A stretch of DNA of 10,095 bases from Bifidobacteriaceae bacterium NR021. Its GTDB lineage: Bacteria; Actinomycetota; Actinomycetes; Actinomycetales; Bifidobacteriaceae. A program made the position numbers and the translations under genes. The notes beneath the pieces are model-generated. The model ran no database searches. It was not told the DNA's origin and saw only the letters and a program-made list of their open reading frames with translations. Location: positions 505,641-515,735 of the forward strand of contig NQOP01000001.1 of the NCBI GenBank assembly GCA_003585845.1, in the 5' to 3' direction. Positions 1 through 6,170 of this stretch are shown in pieces (the first letter of the stretch is position 1; every line of letters begins with the position of its first letter).

Positions 1-153
1 AGTTTCGTTTGCGTATGCACTATTGGCACTAACTGCAAACATTGAAATAGAAGACCCAGTTAAAATTACCGCTACACTTGCGGCAGTAAGTTTTTTAGAA
101 AAAGTATTTGAATAAACTTTTCTTTCAGATTTTATAGTTTTGTTGTTATTCAT
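1..153 (-). CDS. N-terminal fragment of an exported protein (runs off the left edge)
   Basis: Reading the minus strand from an ATG at 153-151 gives 51 codons open to the window edge, with no stop. The product starts MNNNKTIKSERKVYSN, has a basic n-region (K5 to K21), a hydrophobic stretch at about residues 22-43 (LTAASVAVILTGSS onward) and a likely signal peptidase I site after A46 or A48 (SAYA before NET). This is a classic Sec signal peptide, so the protein is probably secreted or attached to the cell surface. A purine-rich RBS (AAAGAGAA) lies about 5 nt upstream of the ATG. The mature domain is outside the window, so the family cannot be named; a surface adhesin or secreted enzyme are both possible. 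It is downstream of, and co-directional with, the acyl-CoA synthetase, 173 bp away. Confidence 0.72.
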   Translation of the reverse strand, partial: MNNNKTIKSERKVYSNTFSKKLTAASVAVILTGSSISMFAVSANSAYANET

Positions 154-237
154 AATTGTTCTCTTTCTTGTAGGAAAAATTCCCTTGCATGCATAATTTT
201 AATAAGTATGTGGAACATCTAAATGTGTATTTTTATG

Positions 238-296
238 CAATTTACCCCGCATGTGTAGAGTTAAATATATTAACTTTCCAAATACGGGGTAAATTG
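238..296. repeat. Nested inverted repeat between the synthetase and the exported-protein gene
   Basis: A perfect 12-bp inverted repeat, CAATTTACCCCG at 238-249 and CGGGGTAAATTG at 285-296, encloses a 35-nt spacer. A second, smaller repeat sits inside the spacer (AGTTAA 259-264, TTAACT 270-275). No T-run follows either arm on the minus strand, so a standard intrinsic terminator is not well supported. Its place about 85-145 bp upstream of the exported-protein start suggests a regulator binding site or a structured 5' region; a weak terminator of the synthetase transcript is the alternative. Confidence 0.55.
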
Positions 297-326
297 TGTG
301 CGTTCAGCTGAGTTAATTTAAACAAA

Positions 327-2375
327 CTACTTTTTGCGCGTCGTATACATTTGCGTATTAAGTAAAGCAGTGTAACGCTTAATAACTCGTGGACGAATAA
401 TCTTCATAGACGCAGTCATTAAGCCGTTTTCTTGCGTAAACTCTTCTGGCAAAATAATGAACTTTCGCACAGATTCTGCGCGTGACACGCCTTCATTGGC
501 AAGATCTATAAATTTTTGCACTTCAGCACGAACGACAGCATTATTAGCAGCCTCTTCCATACTCATAGTTGCGTCAAGACCCTTGAGTTTAAGCCAATTT
601 CGTAAAGTTTCTTCGTCTAAAGTAACAAGTGCAGAAATAAACGGACGCTTATCTCCAAGAACGAGAGCTTGAGACACAAGTTCGCATCTCTTAATCATCT
701 CTTCAATAGGTCCAGGAGCAACATTCTTACCGCCAGCAGTAATAATCAAATCCTTCTTACGTCCGGTAATATAAAGCATGCCATCGTCGTCAATTCGTCC
801 CAAATCGCCTGTTGCATACCATCCATCCTTAGTAAATGAAGTTTCTGTTGCTTCATCGTTTTTGTGATACTTATGGAATACGCAAGTGCCTTTAATTTGA
901 ACTTCGCCGTCGGATGCGATTCGCAAAGTAAAAGCTGGGAATGCAATGCCAACAGAACCTTCTCGGAATGGAACTCCAATAGGAGTAAACGCGCATGGTG
1001 CAGTAGTTTCTGTAAGACCATAACCTTCGTAGACAGGAACTCCTGCTCCGCGGAAGAATGAAAGCAATTCAGGATCTAGAGGAGCTCCACCTGCAACAAT
1101 CCAGCGTGCGCGACCGCCAAGAGCTTGGCGAAGTGGACGATAAACAAGCGGATCGTAAGCAGTGCGGCGAGCTTTAGTAAGAGCCTTAGCATCACCAAAT
1201 TCCTGAACTTCCTTCATATACTGTTGAGCCGTCACAACAGCACCCTGGAAAGCTAAGCCTTTAGCACCATGACCAGCCTTCTGCGAAGCTGCATTATAAA
1301 CCTTCTCAAGAACTCGAGGGACAACAATCATAACTGTAGGTTTTGCAACTTGCAAATCGGAAATCAAAGTAGGAATACCTTGAGCAATATAAATGCGTAA
1401 TGTACTTGCAACGACAATATAGTTAATTGCTCTTGCAAAAGAGTGTGCTTGAGGAAGGAACAGAAGCACAGAACCGTCTTTTTCACTAAGCAAATTCGGC
1501 AAGTAAACAGGCAAATTCAACGCTGTAGTGCAATAGTGTTCGTGAGTCATTTCCACACCTTTAGGTGCAGCTGTGGAGCCAGAAGTGTAAACAATAGAGC
1601 ACAAGTCTGTTTTCTTTACAGAATCAATGCGAGCATCTAGTTCCTCATCGCTAACAGCGTATCCGAAAGCTTGAAGTTCTGCTAAACCGCCTGTTTCAAT
1701 GCAAATAATGCGTTCCAAGCTTGGGCATTCTTCAATAGCTCCATCAGCTTTATCTCGCATGTCAGTTGTTTCAACAATAAGGAAACGCGAGTCGGAATTA
1801 TTCACAATATTGCGAATTTGCTCGGCTGAATCCGTGTCATAAATAGTTGCAAGAACACCGCCGCAAGCCATAACTGCTGCGTCTGTTACATCCCACTCGT
1901 ATGATGTTTTGCACATAAAAGCAACAGCGTCGCCTTTGCGCAATCCGTAGTGCATCAAACCTTTTGCGGCATCGCGTACTTCTTGAAGGAACTGATTAGC
2001 TGTTTTTGTGACCCACTTATCGTTTTCTTTATAAGTGTAAAGAGGATCATCGCCCATACGTGCTGCACGATCTGCGTATAAGTCATAAATGCTTGTGCCA
2101 TCTTCAAGAGGTGCTGCGCTTTCGGTTTTTGTGGTCAGCAAGCCTGTTTCCGGATCGATAAACGTCGTTGTTGGCATTTGCGCGCCCCACTCTTCTACGT
2201 GTGGAAGGCGTTGCTTTTGTGAAAGTAAAGTATTTGTGTTTTCTTGATCTGTATTAAGGTAGTCTGGTTCGCCTGCACGGTCATCGCTGACTGGGTGCGC
2301 GAAGTTACTGCCAATACGCAATGCTTTACGGGCAAGATTAAACGCTTGCTGTTGGAGTGCATTAAAAACGGACAC
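327..2375 (-). CDS. fadD: Long-chain fatty-acid--CoA ligase (AMP-forming)
   Basis: This enzyme activates fatty acids in two steps, through an acyl-AMP, to acyl-CoA, for phospholipid synthesis or use of exogenous fatty acids; it is probably cytosolic or membrane-associated. The 682-aa product has the full ANL-superfamily motif set: P-loop YTSGSTAAPKG at 263-273, LPQAHSF at about 307-313, YEGYGLTET at 449-457, GWYATGDLG at 518-526, the hinge region GRKKDLIITAGGKN at 538-551, and the likely catalytic C-terminal lysine K658. The layout fits the FAA1-like (COG1022) long-chain branch better than acetyl-CoA synthetases. About 90 residues precede the recognisable catalytic domain. The start is GTG (2375-2373), with GGAG-type RBS AAGGAG 5 nt upstream (2381-2386). 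An ATG overlaps it out of frame (ATGTG) and would give only a short peptide. Substrate chain length is inferred from family. Confidence 0.9.
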   Translation of the reverse strand: MSVFNALQQQAFNLARKALRIGSNFAHPVSDDRAGEPDYLNTDQENTNTLLSQKQRLPHVEEWGAQMPTTTFIDPETGLLTTKTESAAPLEDGTSIYDLYADRAARMGDDPLYTYKENDKWVTKTANQFLQEVRDAAKGLMHYGLRKGDAVAFMCKTSYEWDVTDAAVMACGGVLATIYDTDSAEQIRNIVNNSDSRFLIVETTDMRDKADGAIEECPSLERIICIETGGLAELQAFGYAVSDEELDARIDSVKKTDLCSIVYTSGSTAAPKGVEMTHEHYCTTALNLPVYLPNLLSEKDGSVLLFLPQAHSFARAINYIVVASTLRIYIAQGIPTLISDLQVAKPTVMIVVPRVLEKVYNAASQKAGHGAKGLAFQGAVVTAQQYMKEVQEFGDAKALTKARRTAYDPLVYRPLRQALGGRARWIVAGGAPLDPELLSFFRGAGVPVYEGYGLTETTAPCAFTPIGVPFREGSVGIAFPAFTLRIASDGEVQIKGTCVFHKYHKNDEATETSFTKDGWYATGDLGRIDDDGMLYITGRKKDLIITAGGKNVAPGPIEEMIKRCELVSQALVLGDKRPFISALVTLDEETLRNWLKLKGLDATMSMEEAANNAVVRAEVQKFIDLANEGVSRAESVRKFIILPEEFTQENGLMTASMKIIRPRVIKRYTALLNTQMYTTRKK

Positions 2376-2521
2376 ATTTGCTCCTTCATTATGCCAAACG
2401 GCTTGCGGATTAAGCGCACATCATAGTATCATGCTATGCACTTACATACTATTAACTATAATAATCGTTTGTATGTTCAAGTAGCAGTTATATTCGATTT
2501 GATTAGTAATAATTTTGTATT

Positions 2522-2530
2522 TGCTATAAG
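2522..2530 (+). promoter_or_regulatory. Likely extended -10 promoter for the L25 gene
   Basis: TGCTATAAG fits the extended -10 form TG-n-TATAAT with one mismatch. A TTGATT at 2499-2504 is a poor -35 because the spacer would be 20 bp, but extended -10 promoters tolerate that. Transcription would begin near 2537, giving an unusually long leader of about 165 nt. The same TGnTATAAG form recurs at 9393-9401. The remaining part of this 326-bp gap (2376-2520) is AT-rich and must also hold the promoter for the leftward synthetase gene; no convincing -35/-10 pair was found for it. Confidence 0.5.
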
Positions 2531-2570
2531 TCGTAGCCTGTCGTTAGAATAGCGAAGTTGCTTTGGCGAG

Positions 2571-2701
2571 GGAATATGTCACTAGCTTTGTGGCAGAGTT
2601 CCGTTATCGACTGGGCTGATAGCCTCTTATGGTTTTCGGCGCGTCGGTGCGCCTGAAGCTGGATTAACAAACTAAACTATCCAGACCATAAGGAGACCGA
2701 T
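2571..2701 (+). promoter_or_regulatory. Structured 5' leader of the L25 mRNA with the RBS inside a stem
   Basis: Stems read directly from the sequence make a three-way junction. P1 pairs 2626-2633 (CTTATGGT) with 2685-2692 (ACCATAAG), 8 perfect bp plus a G-U. P2 pairs 2635-2642 with 2649-2657 (TTCGGCGC / GCGCC-t-GAA, one bulged base). P3 pairs 2659-2664 (CTGGAT) with 2679-2684 (ATCCAG). The helices abut with at most one free base at each joint. The ribosome binding site AAGGAG (2690-2695) begins inside the 3' strand of P1, so folding would hide it. A separate upstream stem (GGAA 2571-2574 with TTCC 2599-2602, enclosing GTCAC/GTGGC at 2578-2582/2590-2594) adds a second domain, and GGCT/AGCC at 2614-2624 is a small hairpin between them. 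Autoregulation by L25, a 5S rRNA-binding protein, is an inference. Confidence 0.6.
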
Positions 2702-3316
2702 ATGGCTACAAAAATTACTCTTGAAGGCGAATTGCGCACTGAGTTTGGTAAGGGTGTTGCTCGTCGTTTGCGCGTAGCTAAGCTGATTCCAGCAAGCCTT
2801 TATGCTGGCGGTGCTGAACCAGTGCATGTTACTCTTCCAATGCGCGAAACCACTTTGGCTTTGCGTCACGCTAATGCTTTGTTCACTATTAAGTTTGGCG
2901 AGGAATCTCGCATTGCAGTTGTTAAGGATGTTCAGCGTAACCCTGTTAAGCGCATTGTAGAACACATTGACTTCTACGAAGTTAAGGCTGGCGAAAAGAT
3001 TGACGTTGAAGTTCCAGTCTTCGTTGAAGGCACTCCAAAGGGTGCTGCAGTTGCATTCGTGGATGTCCAGGAGCTCAAGGTTCGCGCAGACGTTGCTAAC
3101 TTGCCAGAGCGTTTGGTTGTTAACGTTGATGGTTTGACCGACGGCACCAAGGTGTTTGCTAAGGATGTCAAGCTTCCTGAGGGTGCTGAGCTCGATATGG
3201 ATGGCGAAGAATCCGTTGTGAGCGTCACTGTTCCTGAAGATGCTGCTACAGCCGAAGCTGCTGCTCCAGCTGCTGATGCTGCCCCTGCTGCCGCTCCTGC
3301 TGCAGAAGAAAAGTAA
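2702..3316 (+). CDS. rplY: 50S ribosomal protein L25/Ctc
   Basis: This 204-aa protein belongs to the long TL5/CTC form of L25, which binds 5S rRNA in the central protuberance of the large subunit. The N-terminal 5S-binding domain (about 1-92) shows RTEFGKGVARRLR at 12-24, IPASLYAGG at 29-37 and the conserved VKDVQRNPVKRIVEHIDFY at 74-92. The C-terminal beta domain spans about 93-180. A low-complexity Ala/Pro-rich acidic tail (about 181-204) follows, common in actinobacterial homologues and probably disordered. ATG start at 2702 with AAGGAG 6 nt upstream. Codon choice is that of a highly expressed gene. It appears monocistronic, between its own promoter and a strong terminator at 3392-3424. 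The CTC name reflects general-stress induction in Bacillus; whether that applies here is not visible. Confidence 0.94.
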   Translation: MATKITLEGELRTEFGKGVARRLRVAKLIPASLYAGGAEPVHVTLPMRETTLALRHANALFTIKFGEESRIAVVKDVQRNPVKRIVEHIDFYEVKAGEKIDVEVPVFVEGTPKGAAVAFVDVQELKVRADVANLPERLVVNVDGLTDGTKVFAKDVKLPEGAELDMDGEESVVSVTVPEDAATAEAAAPAADAAPAAAPAAEEK

Positions 3317-3364
3317 GTTATAAAATAAGTTAACGTATTTAATTACTAATTAACTTATAACTTA
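3314..3364. repeat. AT-rich inverted repeat with two alternative pairings after L25
   Basis: TAAGTTATAA (3314-3323) is the exact complement of TTATAACTTA (3355-3364), and ATAAGTTAA (3325-3333) of TTAACTTAT (3350-3358). The two right arms overlap by 4 bases, so both stems cannot form fully at once. The repeat begins at the L25 stop codon and precedes the strong GC-rich terminator. It may protect the mRNA 3' end or may only reflect repetitive AT-rich sequence. Confidence 0.4.
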
Positions 3365-3391
3365 TAGCTTATAAAAATAGTTTAAAATTTT

Positions 3392-3424
3392 AAGCCGCAT
3401 AAGTCAGTTCTTATGCGGCTTTTT
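3392..3424 (+). terminator. Rho-independent terminator of the L25 gene
   Basis: A perfect 12-bp stem, AAGCCGCATAAG (3392-3403) with CTTATGCGGCTT (3410-3421), has a 6-nt loop and runs into a short T tract (3420-3424). It lies 76 nt after the L25 stop and isolates L25 from ilvE. Confidence 0.9.
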
Positions 3425-3595
3425 CGTATAAAATCATTAAATTTGCTAAATAAATTTTACTTTAAAGCGTATTTTTTGAAATATTTTTTAAAAAATTTTG
3501 GCGTGTAAGTTTTGCGAAAAATAAGAATCGTATTAATCTATACGTTAATTGCGGTAAAAGGCAAGTAGAAATAATCCACATAGAAAAGAGACATA

Positions 3596-4765
3596 ATGGC
3601 TGATTTAGAAGTAGCTCCAGAGTTTTCTGACGCTTATGAGTCTTATGATCATAGCGATACAGCTCTGTTGAACAAATTGGCTGGCAACTTTGAAGTTCTG
3701 CCGAATGATAATCCAGTTTCGGACGCAAAGCGCAACGAACTTATTGATAAGCCTGCTTTCGGTCAGATTTTCTCTGACAATATGGTTCATATGTCTTGGA
3801 CTAAAGGCGAAGGATGGTCTGATCGTCGTGTAGAGCCTTATGGTCCATTGAAAATGGATCCAGGTGCATCTGTGTTGCACTATGCTCAGGAATGCTTTGA
3901 AGGTTTGAAGGCTTACAAGCGCGCTGATGGCTCTATTTGGCTTTTCCGCCCAGATATTAACGCTGCTCGCTTCCAAAATTCTGCTAAGCGTTTGTATTTG
4001 CCAGAACTTTCTATTGATGATTTTATTGGATCGGTTGCAGCTTTGGTAAAGCGAGATAAGCAATGGGTTCCAAGCCGTCGAGAGTATACGCTTTACATGC
4101 GTCCATTCATGTTTGCTTCTGAGCCGTTCCTTGGTGTGCGCGAAGCTCACGAAGTTGAATACTGTGTTATTGCTTCTCCATCTGGTCCATATTTCAAGGG
4201 TGGTTTGAAGCCTGTTAGCATTTGGGTTGAAGATCAGTGGTTCCGCACTGGTCCTGGTGGTACTGGTTTTGCTAAGTGCGGCGGAAATTACGCTGCTTCC
4301 TTGCTCGGTGAATACAAGGGCATTGAGCACGGTTGTGAGCAGGTGTGCTTCGTTGATGCTGCAACCAAGACATATTTGGAAGAGCTTGGCGGCATGAACA
4401 TGTTCGCACTCCACAAGGATGGTCATTTGGAAACTCCATCTCTTACCGGCAGCATTCTTCCTGGTGTTACACGTCGTTCTTTGATTCAGCTTGCTGAGGA
4501 AGCAGGTCATAAGGTTGTTGAAACCATGATTCCTCTTCAAGGATTGCTTGACGACATTCGTTCTGGCGAGGTTACTGAAGTCTTTGCTTGTGGTACTGCT
4601 GCAATCATTACTCCAATTGGTCGCTTTAAGTCAGATGAATTCGATCTTAAGGTTGCCGATGGTGGCGTTGGTGAGTTGACTCAAGCTTTGCGTGACGAGT
4701 TACTCGGCATTCAGCTCGGTGATGTCGAAGACAAGCATAATTGGATGTGGAAAGTTTGCGACTAA
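3596..4765 (+). CDS. ilvE: Branched-chain amino acid aminotransferase
   Basis: A PLP-dependent fold-type IV aminotransferase that exchanges the amino group between glutamate and the 2-keto acids of leucine, isoleucine and valine; it acts in the cytosol as the last step of their synthesis. The 389-aa length and N-terminal extension match the IlvE_II (mammalian-like) subgroup. Visible marks are the substrate-loop region YAQECFEGLKAY at 96-107, the catalytic Schiff-base lysine K227 in GTGFAKCGGNYAAS (222-235), EELGGMN at 262-268, LTGSILPGVTR at 283-293 (PLP phosphate contacts) and GTAAIITPIG at 333-342. The ATG at 3596 has only a weak purine-rich RBS (AAAAGAGA). It stands alone: no other ilv/leu gene is adjacent, and neither a leader peptide rich in branched-chain residues nor a T-box was seen in 3425-3595. 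A hairpin at 4811-4853 likely ends its transcript. Confidence 0.95.
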   Translation: MADLEVAPEFSDAYESYDHSDTALLNKLAGNFEVLPNDNPVSDAKRNELIDKPAFGQIFSDNMVHMSWTKGEGWSDRRVEPYGPLKMDPGASVLHYAQECFEGLKAYKRADGSIWLFRPDINAARFQNSAKRLYLPELSIDDFIGSVAALVKRDKQWVPSRREYTLYMRPFMFASEPFLGVREAHEVEYCVIASPSGPYFKGGLKPVSIWVEDQWFRTGPGGTGFAKCGGNYAASLLGEYKGIEHGCEQVCFVDAATKTYLEELGGMNMFALHKDGHLETPSLTGSILPGVTRRSLIQLAEEAGHKVVETMIPLQGLLDDIRSGEVTEVFACGTAAIITPIGRFKSDEFDLKVADGGVGELTQALRDELLGIQLGDVEDKHNWMWKVCD

Positions 4766-4810
4766 TTTATATAAGTTAGTTAATATTATCTAATCTAATA
4801 TTGCTTATGG

Positions 4811-4857
4811 CGCGTCGTACTCTATATTTATATATCGTATAGAGTGCGGCGCGTTTG
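4811..4857 (+). terminator. Long stem-loop between ilvE and the TRIC gene, probable terminator
   Basis: A 16-bp stem pairs 4811-4826 (CGCGTCGTACTCTATA) with 4838-4853 (TATAGAGTGCGGCGCG). It includes two G-U pairs and an 11-nt AT-rich loop, and is followed by a broken T-run (TTTGCTTGTT). The weak T tract leaves room for read-through, in which case it would act as an intercistronic hairpin. A possible promoter for the next gene (TTGCTT 4801-4806, TATATT 4823-4828, 16-bp spacer) overlaps the left arm. Confidence 0.65.
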
Positions 4858-4903
4858 CTTGTTGCGCGCAATGTTTCGGTGAATTTGTTTGAAGGGAAAT
4901 ACT

Positions 4904-5614
4904 TTGGAAGGCGCGTTAGGGGACAACATCTTCTTTCTTATAGTTGAGTATGTTGCTATGGGATGTTGTGGCATGGTTGGTGGCATGTGGGCTATTCGTA
5001 AAAAGTACGATGTTTTTGCCATTATTGCCACTTCTTGGATTACTGCGTTGGGCGGTGGAATTGTGCGCGATGTTTTACTTGGAGCGTTGCCGCCAGTTGG
5101 AATTGCTGATCATGGTTTTGTGATTACTGGATTACTTTCCGGCGTAATTGTTGCGGTTGCGCACCCAGAGATTGATAAGTGGCGTTGGTTTATGCTTACG
5201 ATTGATGCGCTAGCTTTGGGATTATTCGCTGTGAACGGCACAGCAAAAGGCTTAGATTTTCATATGTCGGGCACGACTTCAGTATTTTTAGGAATGGCAA
5301 CTGCTTTGGGAGGCGGTTTGATTCGCGATATGATTTTGAACCAAGTTCCTGTTATTGTGCGAGATAAGCATTGGTATGCTTTACCTGCTGCTTTTGGATG
5401 TGTATTAACTGTTTTTGTTGTAAAAGCAAAGCATGCAGGTTACTTTGGTTTAACTGTTGAAATATTGCTTGATGTTCTTATTGTTGCTCTTGTTGTTGCA
5501 ATGCGCTTGTTGTCTGTGAAACTAGATTTAACTTTATTTGGAGCAATGAATCGCACGGAACCCATTAAGGTTAGACGTCCTCGTATTCGTCGTATTAATA
5601 ATCATCGTCGCTAA
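4904..5614 (+). CDS. TRIC / UPF0126 family membrane cation channel
   Basis: The product (about 236 aa) is a polytopic membrane protein with about seven hydrophobic segments. It has the internal duplication typical of the family once called UPF0126/YadS, now known as prokaryotic TRIC channels. Each half carries the glycine-rich motif followed by Arg-Asp: TALGGGIVRDVLLG at about 47-60 and TALGGGLIRDMIL at about 133-145. Structural work on bacterial TRIC proteins supports trimeric monovalent-cation channels; the ion and role here are inferred. The C-terminal tail is strongly basic (KVRRPRIRRINNHRR) and probably cytoplasmic. The frame is open from TTG 4889, but that codon lacks an RBS. TTG 4904 has GAAGGGA six bases upstream (4891-4897), so it is preferred. 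It converges on rpsT. Any link to ilvE depends on read-through of the hairpin before it. Confidence 0.88.
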   Translation: MEGALGDNIFFLIVEYVAMGCCGMVGGMWAIRKKYDVFAIIATSWITALGGGIVRDVLLGALPPVGIADHGFVITGLLSGVIVAVAHPEIDKWRWFMLTIDALALGLFAVNGTAKGLDFHMSGTTSVFLGMATALGGGLIRDMILNQVPVIVRDKHWYALPAAFGCVLTVFVVKAKHAGYFGLTVEILLDVLIVALVVAMRLLSVKLDLTLFGAMNRTEPIKVRRPRIRRINNHRR

Positions 5615-5636
5615 TATTGCATACGATGATAAAAAT

Positions 5637-5668
5637 AATCCCCAGCACTGATTGGTACTGGGGATTTT
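5637..5668. terminator. Bidirectional terminator between the TRIC gene and rpsT
   Basis: AATCCCCAG (5637-5645) pairs with CTGGGGATT (5658-5666), with some further pairing possible inside the 12-nt loop. On the plus strand the stem is followed by TTTTCC. On the minus strand it is followed by ATTTTTAT. It sits 22 bp after the TRIC stop and 39 bp beyond the rpsT stop, as expected for one element serving two convergent genes. Confidence 0.87.
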
Positions 5669-5705
5669 CCTTACATGCTGTGTTATGCAGTTACCTGCAC
5701 AAACT

Positions 5706-5966
5706 TCACAGAGCGTTAATCGCTACAGCAAGACCGGACTTGCGGTTTGCAGCCTGATTCTTATGAATCACGCCACGACCTGCAGCCTTGTCAAGCTTCT
5801 TAGCGGCTACTGCGAAAGCGGCCTGCGCTGCAGCCTTATCACCAGCGGTGATGGCTTCACGAGTAGCACGAATAGCGGTCTTCAAAGCAGACTTTACTGC
5901 TACGTTACGCTTGTGTGCTTTCTCGTTGGTGAGAACACGCTTTTTCTGCGACTTAATGTTTGCCAC
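5706..5966 (-). CDS. rpsT: 30S ribosomal protein S20
   Basis: An 86-aa, strongly basic helical protein that binds 16S rRNA early in 30S assembly. The N-terminus [20 protein letters not shown] and the near-terminal [13 protein letters not shown] are hallmark S20 sequences, and the length is normal. It starts with GTG (5966-5964), with GGAG six bases upstream. A non-AUG start is notable because E. coli rpsT also uses a weak start (UUG) linked to its autoregulation; whether that holds here is inference. It is divergent from lepA across about 200 bp and converges on the TRIC gene. Confidence 0.96.
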   Translation of the reverse strand: MANIKSQKKRVLTNEKAHKRNVAVKSALKTAIRATREAITAGDKAAAQAAFAVAAKKLDKAAGRGVIHKNQAANRKSGLAVAINAL

Positions 5967-5974
5967 TGTTACTC

Positions 5975-5987
5975 CAAACGACGTTTG
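5975..5987. repeat. Short perfect inverted repeat beside the rpsT ribosome binding site
   Basis: CAAACG (5975-5980) and CGTTTG (5982-5987) flank a single base and lie immediately upstream of the GGAG of rpsT on the minus strand. The one-base centre rules out a full hairpin, so a dimeric-protein site or chance are the options. Confidence 0.3.
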
Positions 5988-6114
5988 CTATATAAGGACA
6001 TACAAAGAGTAAGCATAGCATGCTTCTTGGATAACGTTATTACTTACTGTTGCGCGAGTTTTTCTGATGTTTCTTTTCGTAAACTAGGGTAGTAGAGTTG
6101 GTAAGATTAATTAC

Positions 6115-6131
6115 TTGCGTAGCTTACGCAA
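6115..6131. promoter_or_regulatory. Inverted repeat upstream of lepA (possible operator)
   Basis: TTGCGTA (6115-6121), a 3-base centre and TACGCAA (6125-6131) form a perfect 7-bp repeat. It is directly followed by TTTAAT (6132-6137), which matches the -10 consensus at five of six positions. An inverted repeat abutting a -10 box is where a repressor would bind. No good -35 at normal spacing was found, so the promoter call is weak. The stem lies 40-56 bases before the chosen lepA start. Confidence 0.4.
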
Positions 6132-6170
6132 TTTAATACTGTCCGTGTATTTAATAAGGAGATGCTTGCT

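Noticed and set aside
2195..2419. A 74-codon minus-strand frame over the synthetase start, using the ATG that overlaps the GTG
   Set aside because: It overlaps the first 60 codons of the synthetase in another frame and shows no protein-like features. The overlapping ATGTG is noted under the gene instead.
3425..3595. Possible attenuator or T-box before ilvE
   Set aside because: No short ORF rich in Ile, Leu or Val, no T-box sequence and no terminator/antiterminator pair was found; the stretch is only AT-rich.
327..4765. Operon or pathway linking the acyl-CoA synthetase, L25 and ilvE
   Set aside because: The synthetase is on the other strand, and a strong terminator stands between L25 and ilvE. 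The three functions are unrelated.
5652..6092. A 146-codon plus-strand frame across rpsT
   Set aside because: It runs antisense to all of S20 and through the terminator and upstream region. It is cysteine-rich with no domain, so it is a shadow of rpsT.
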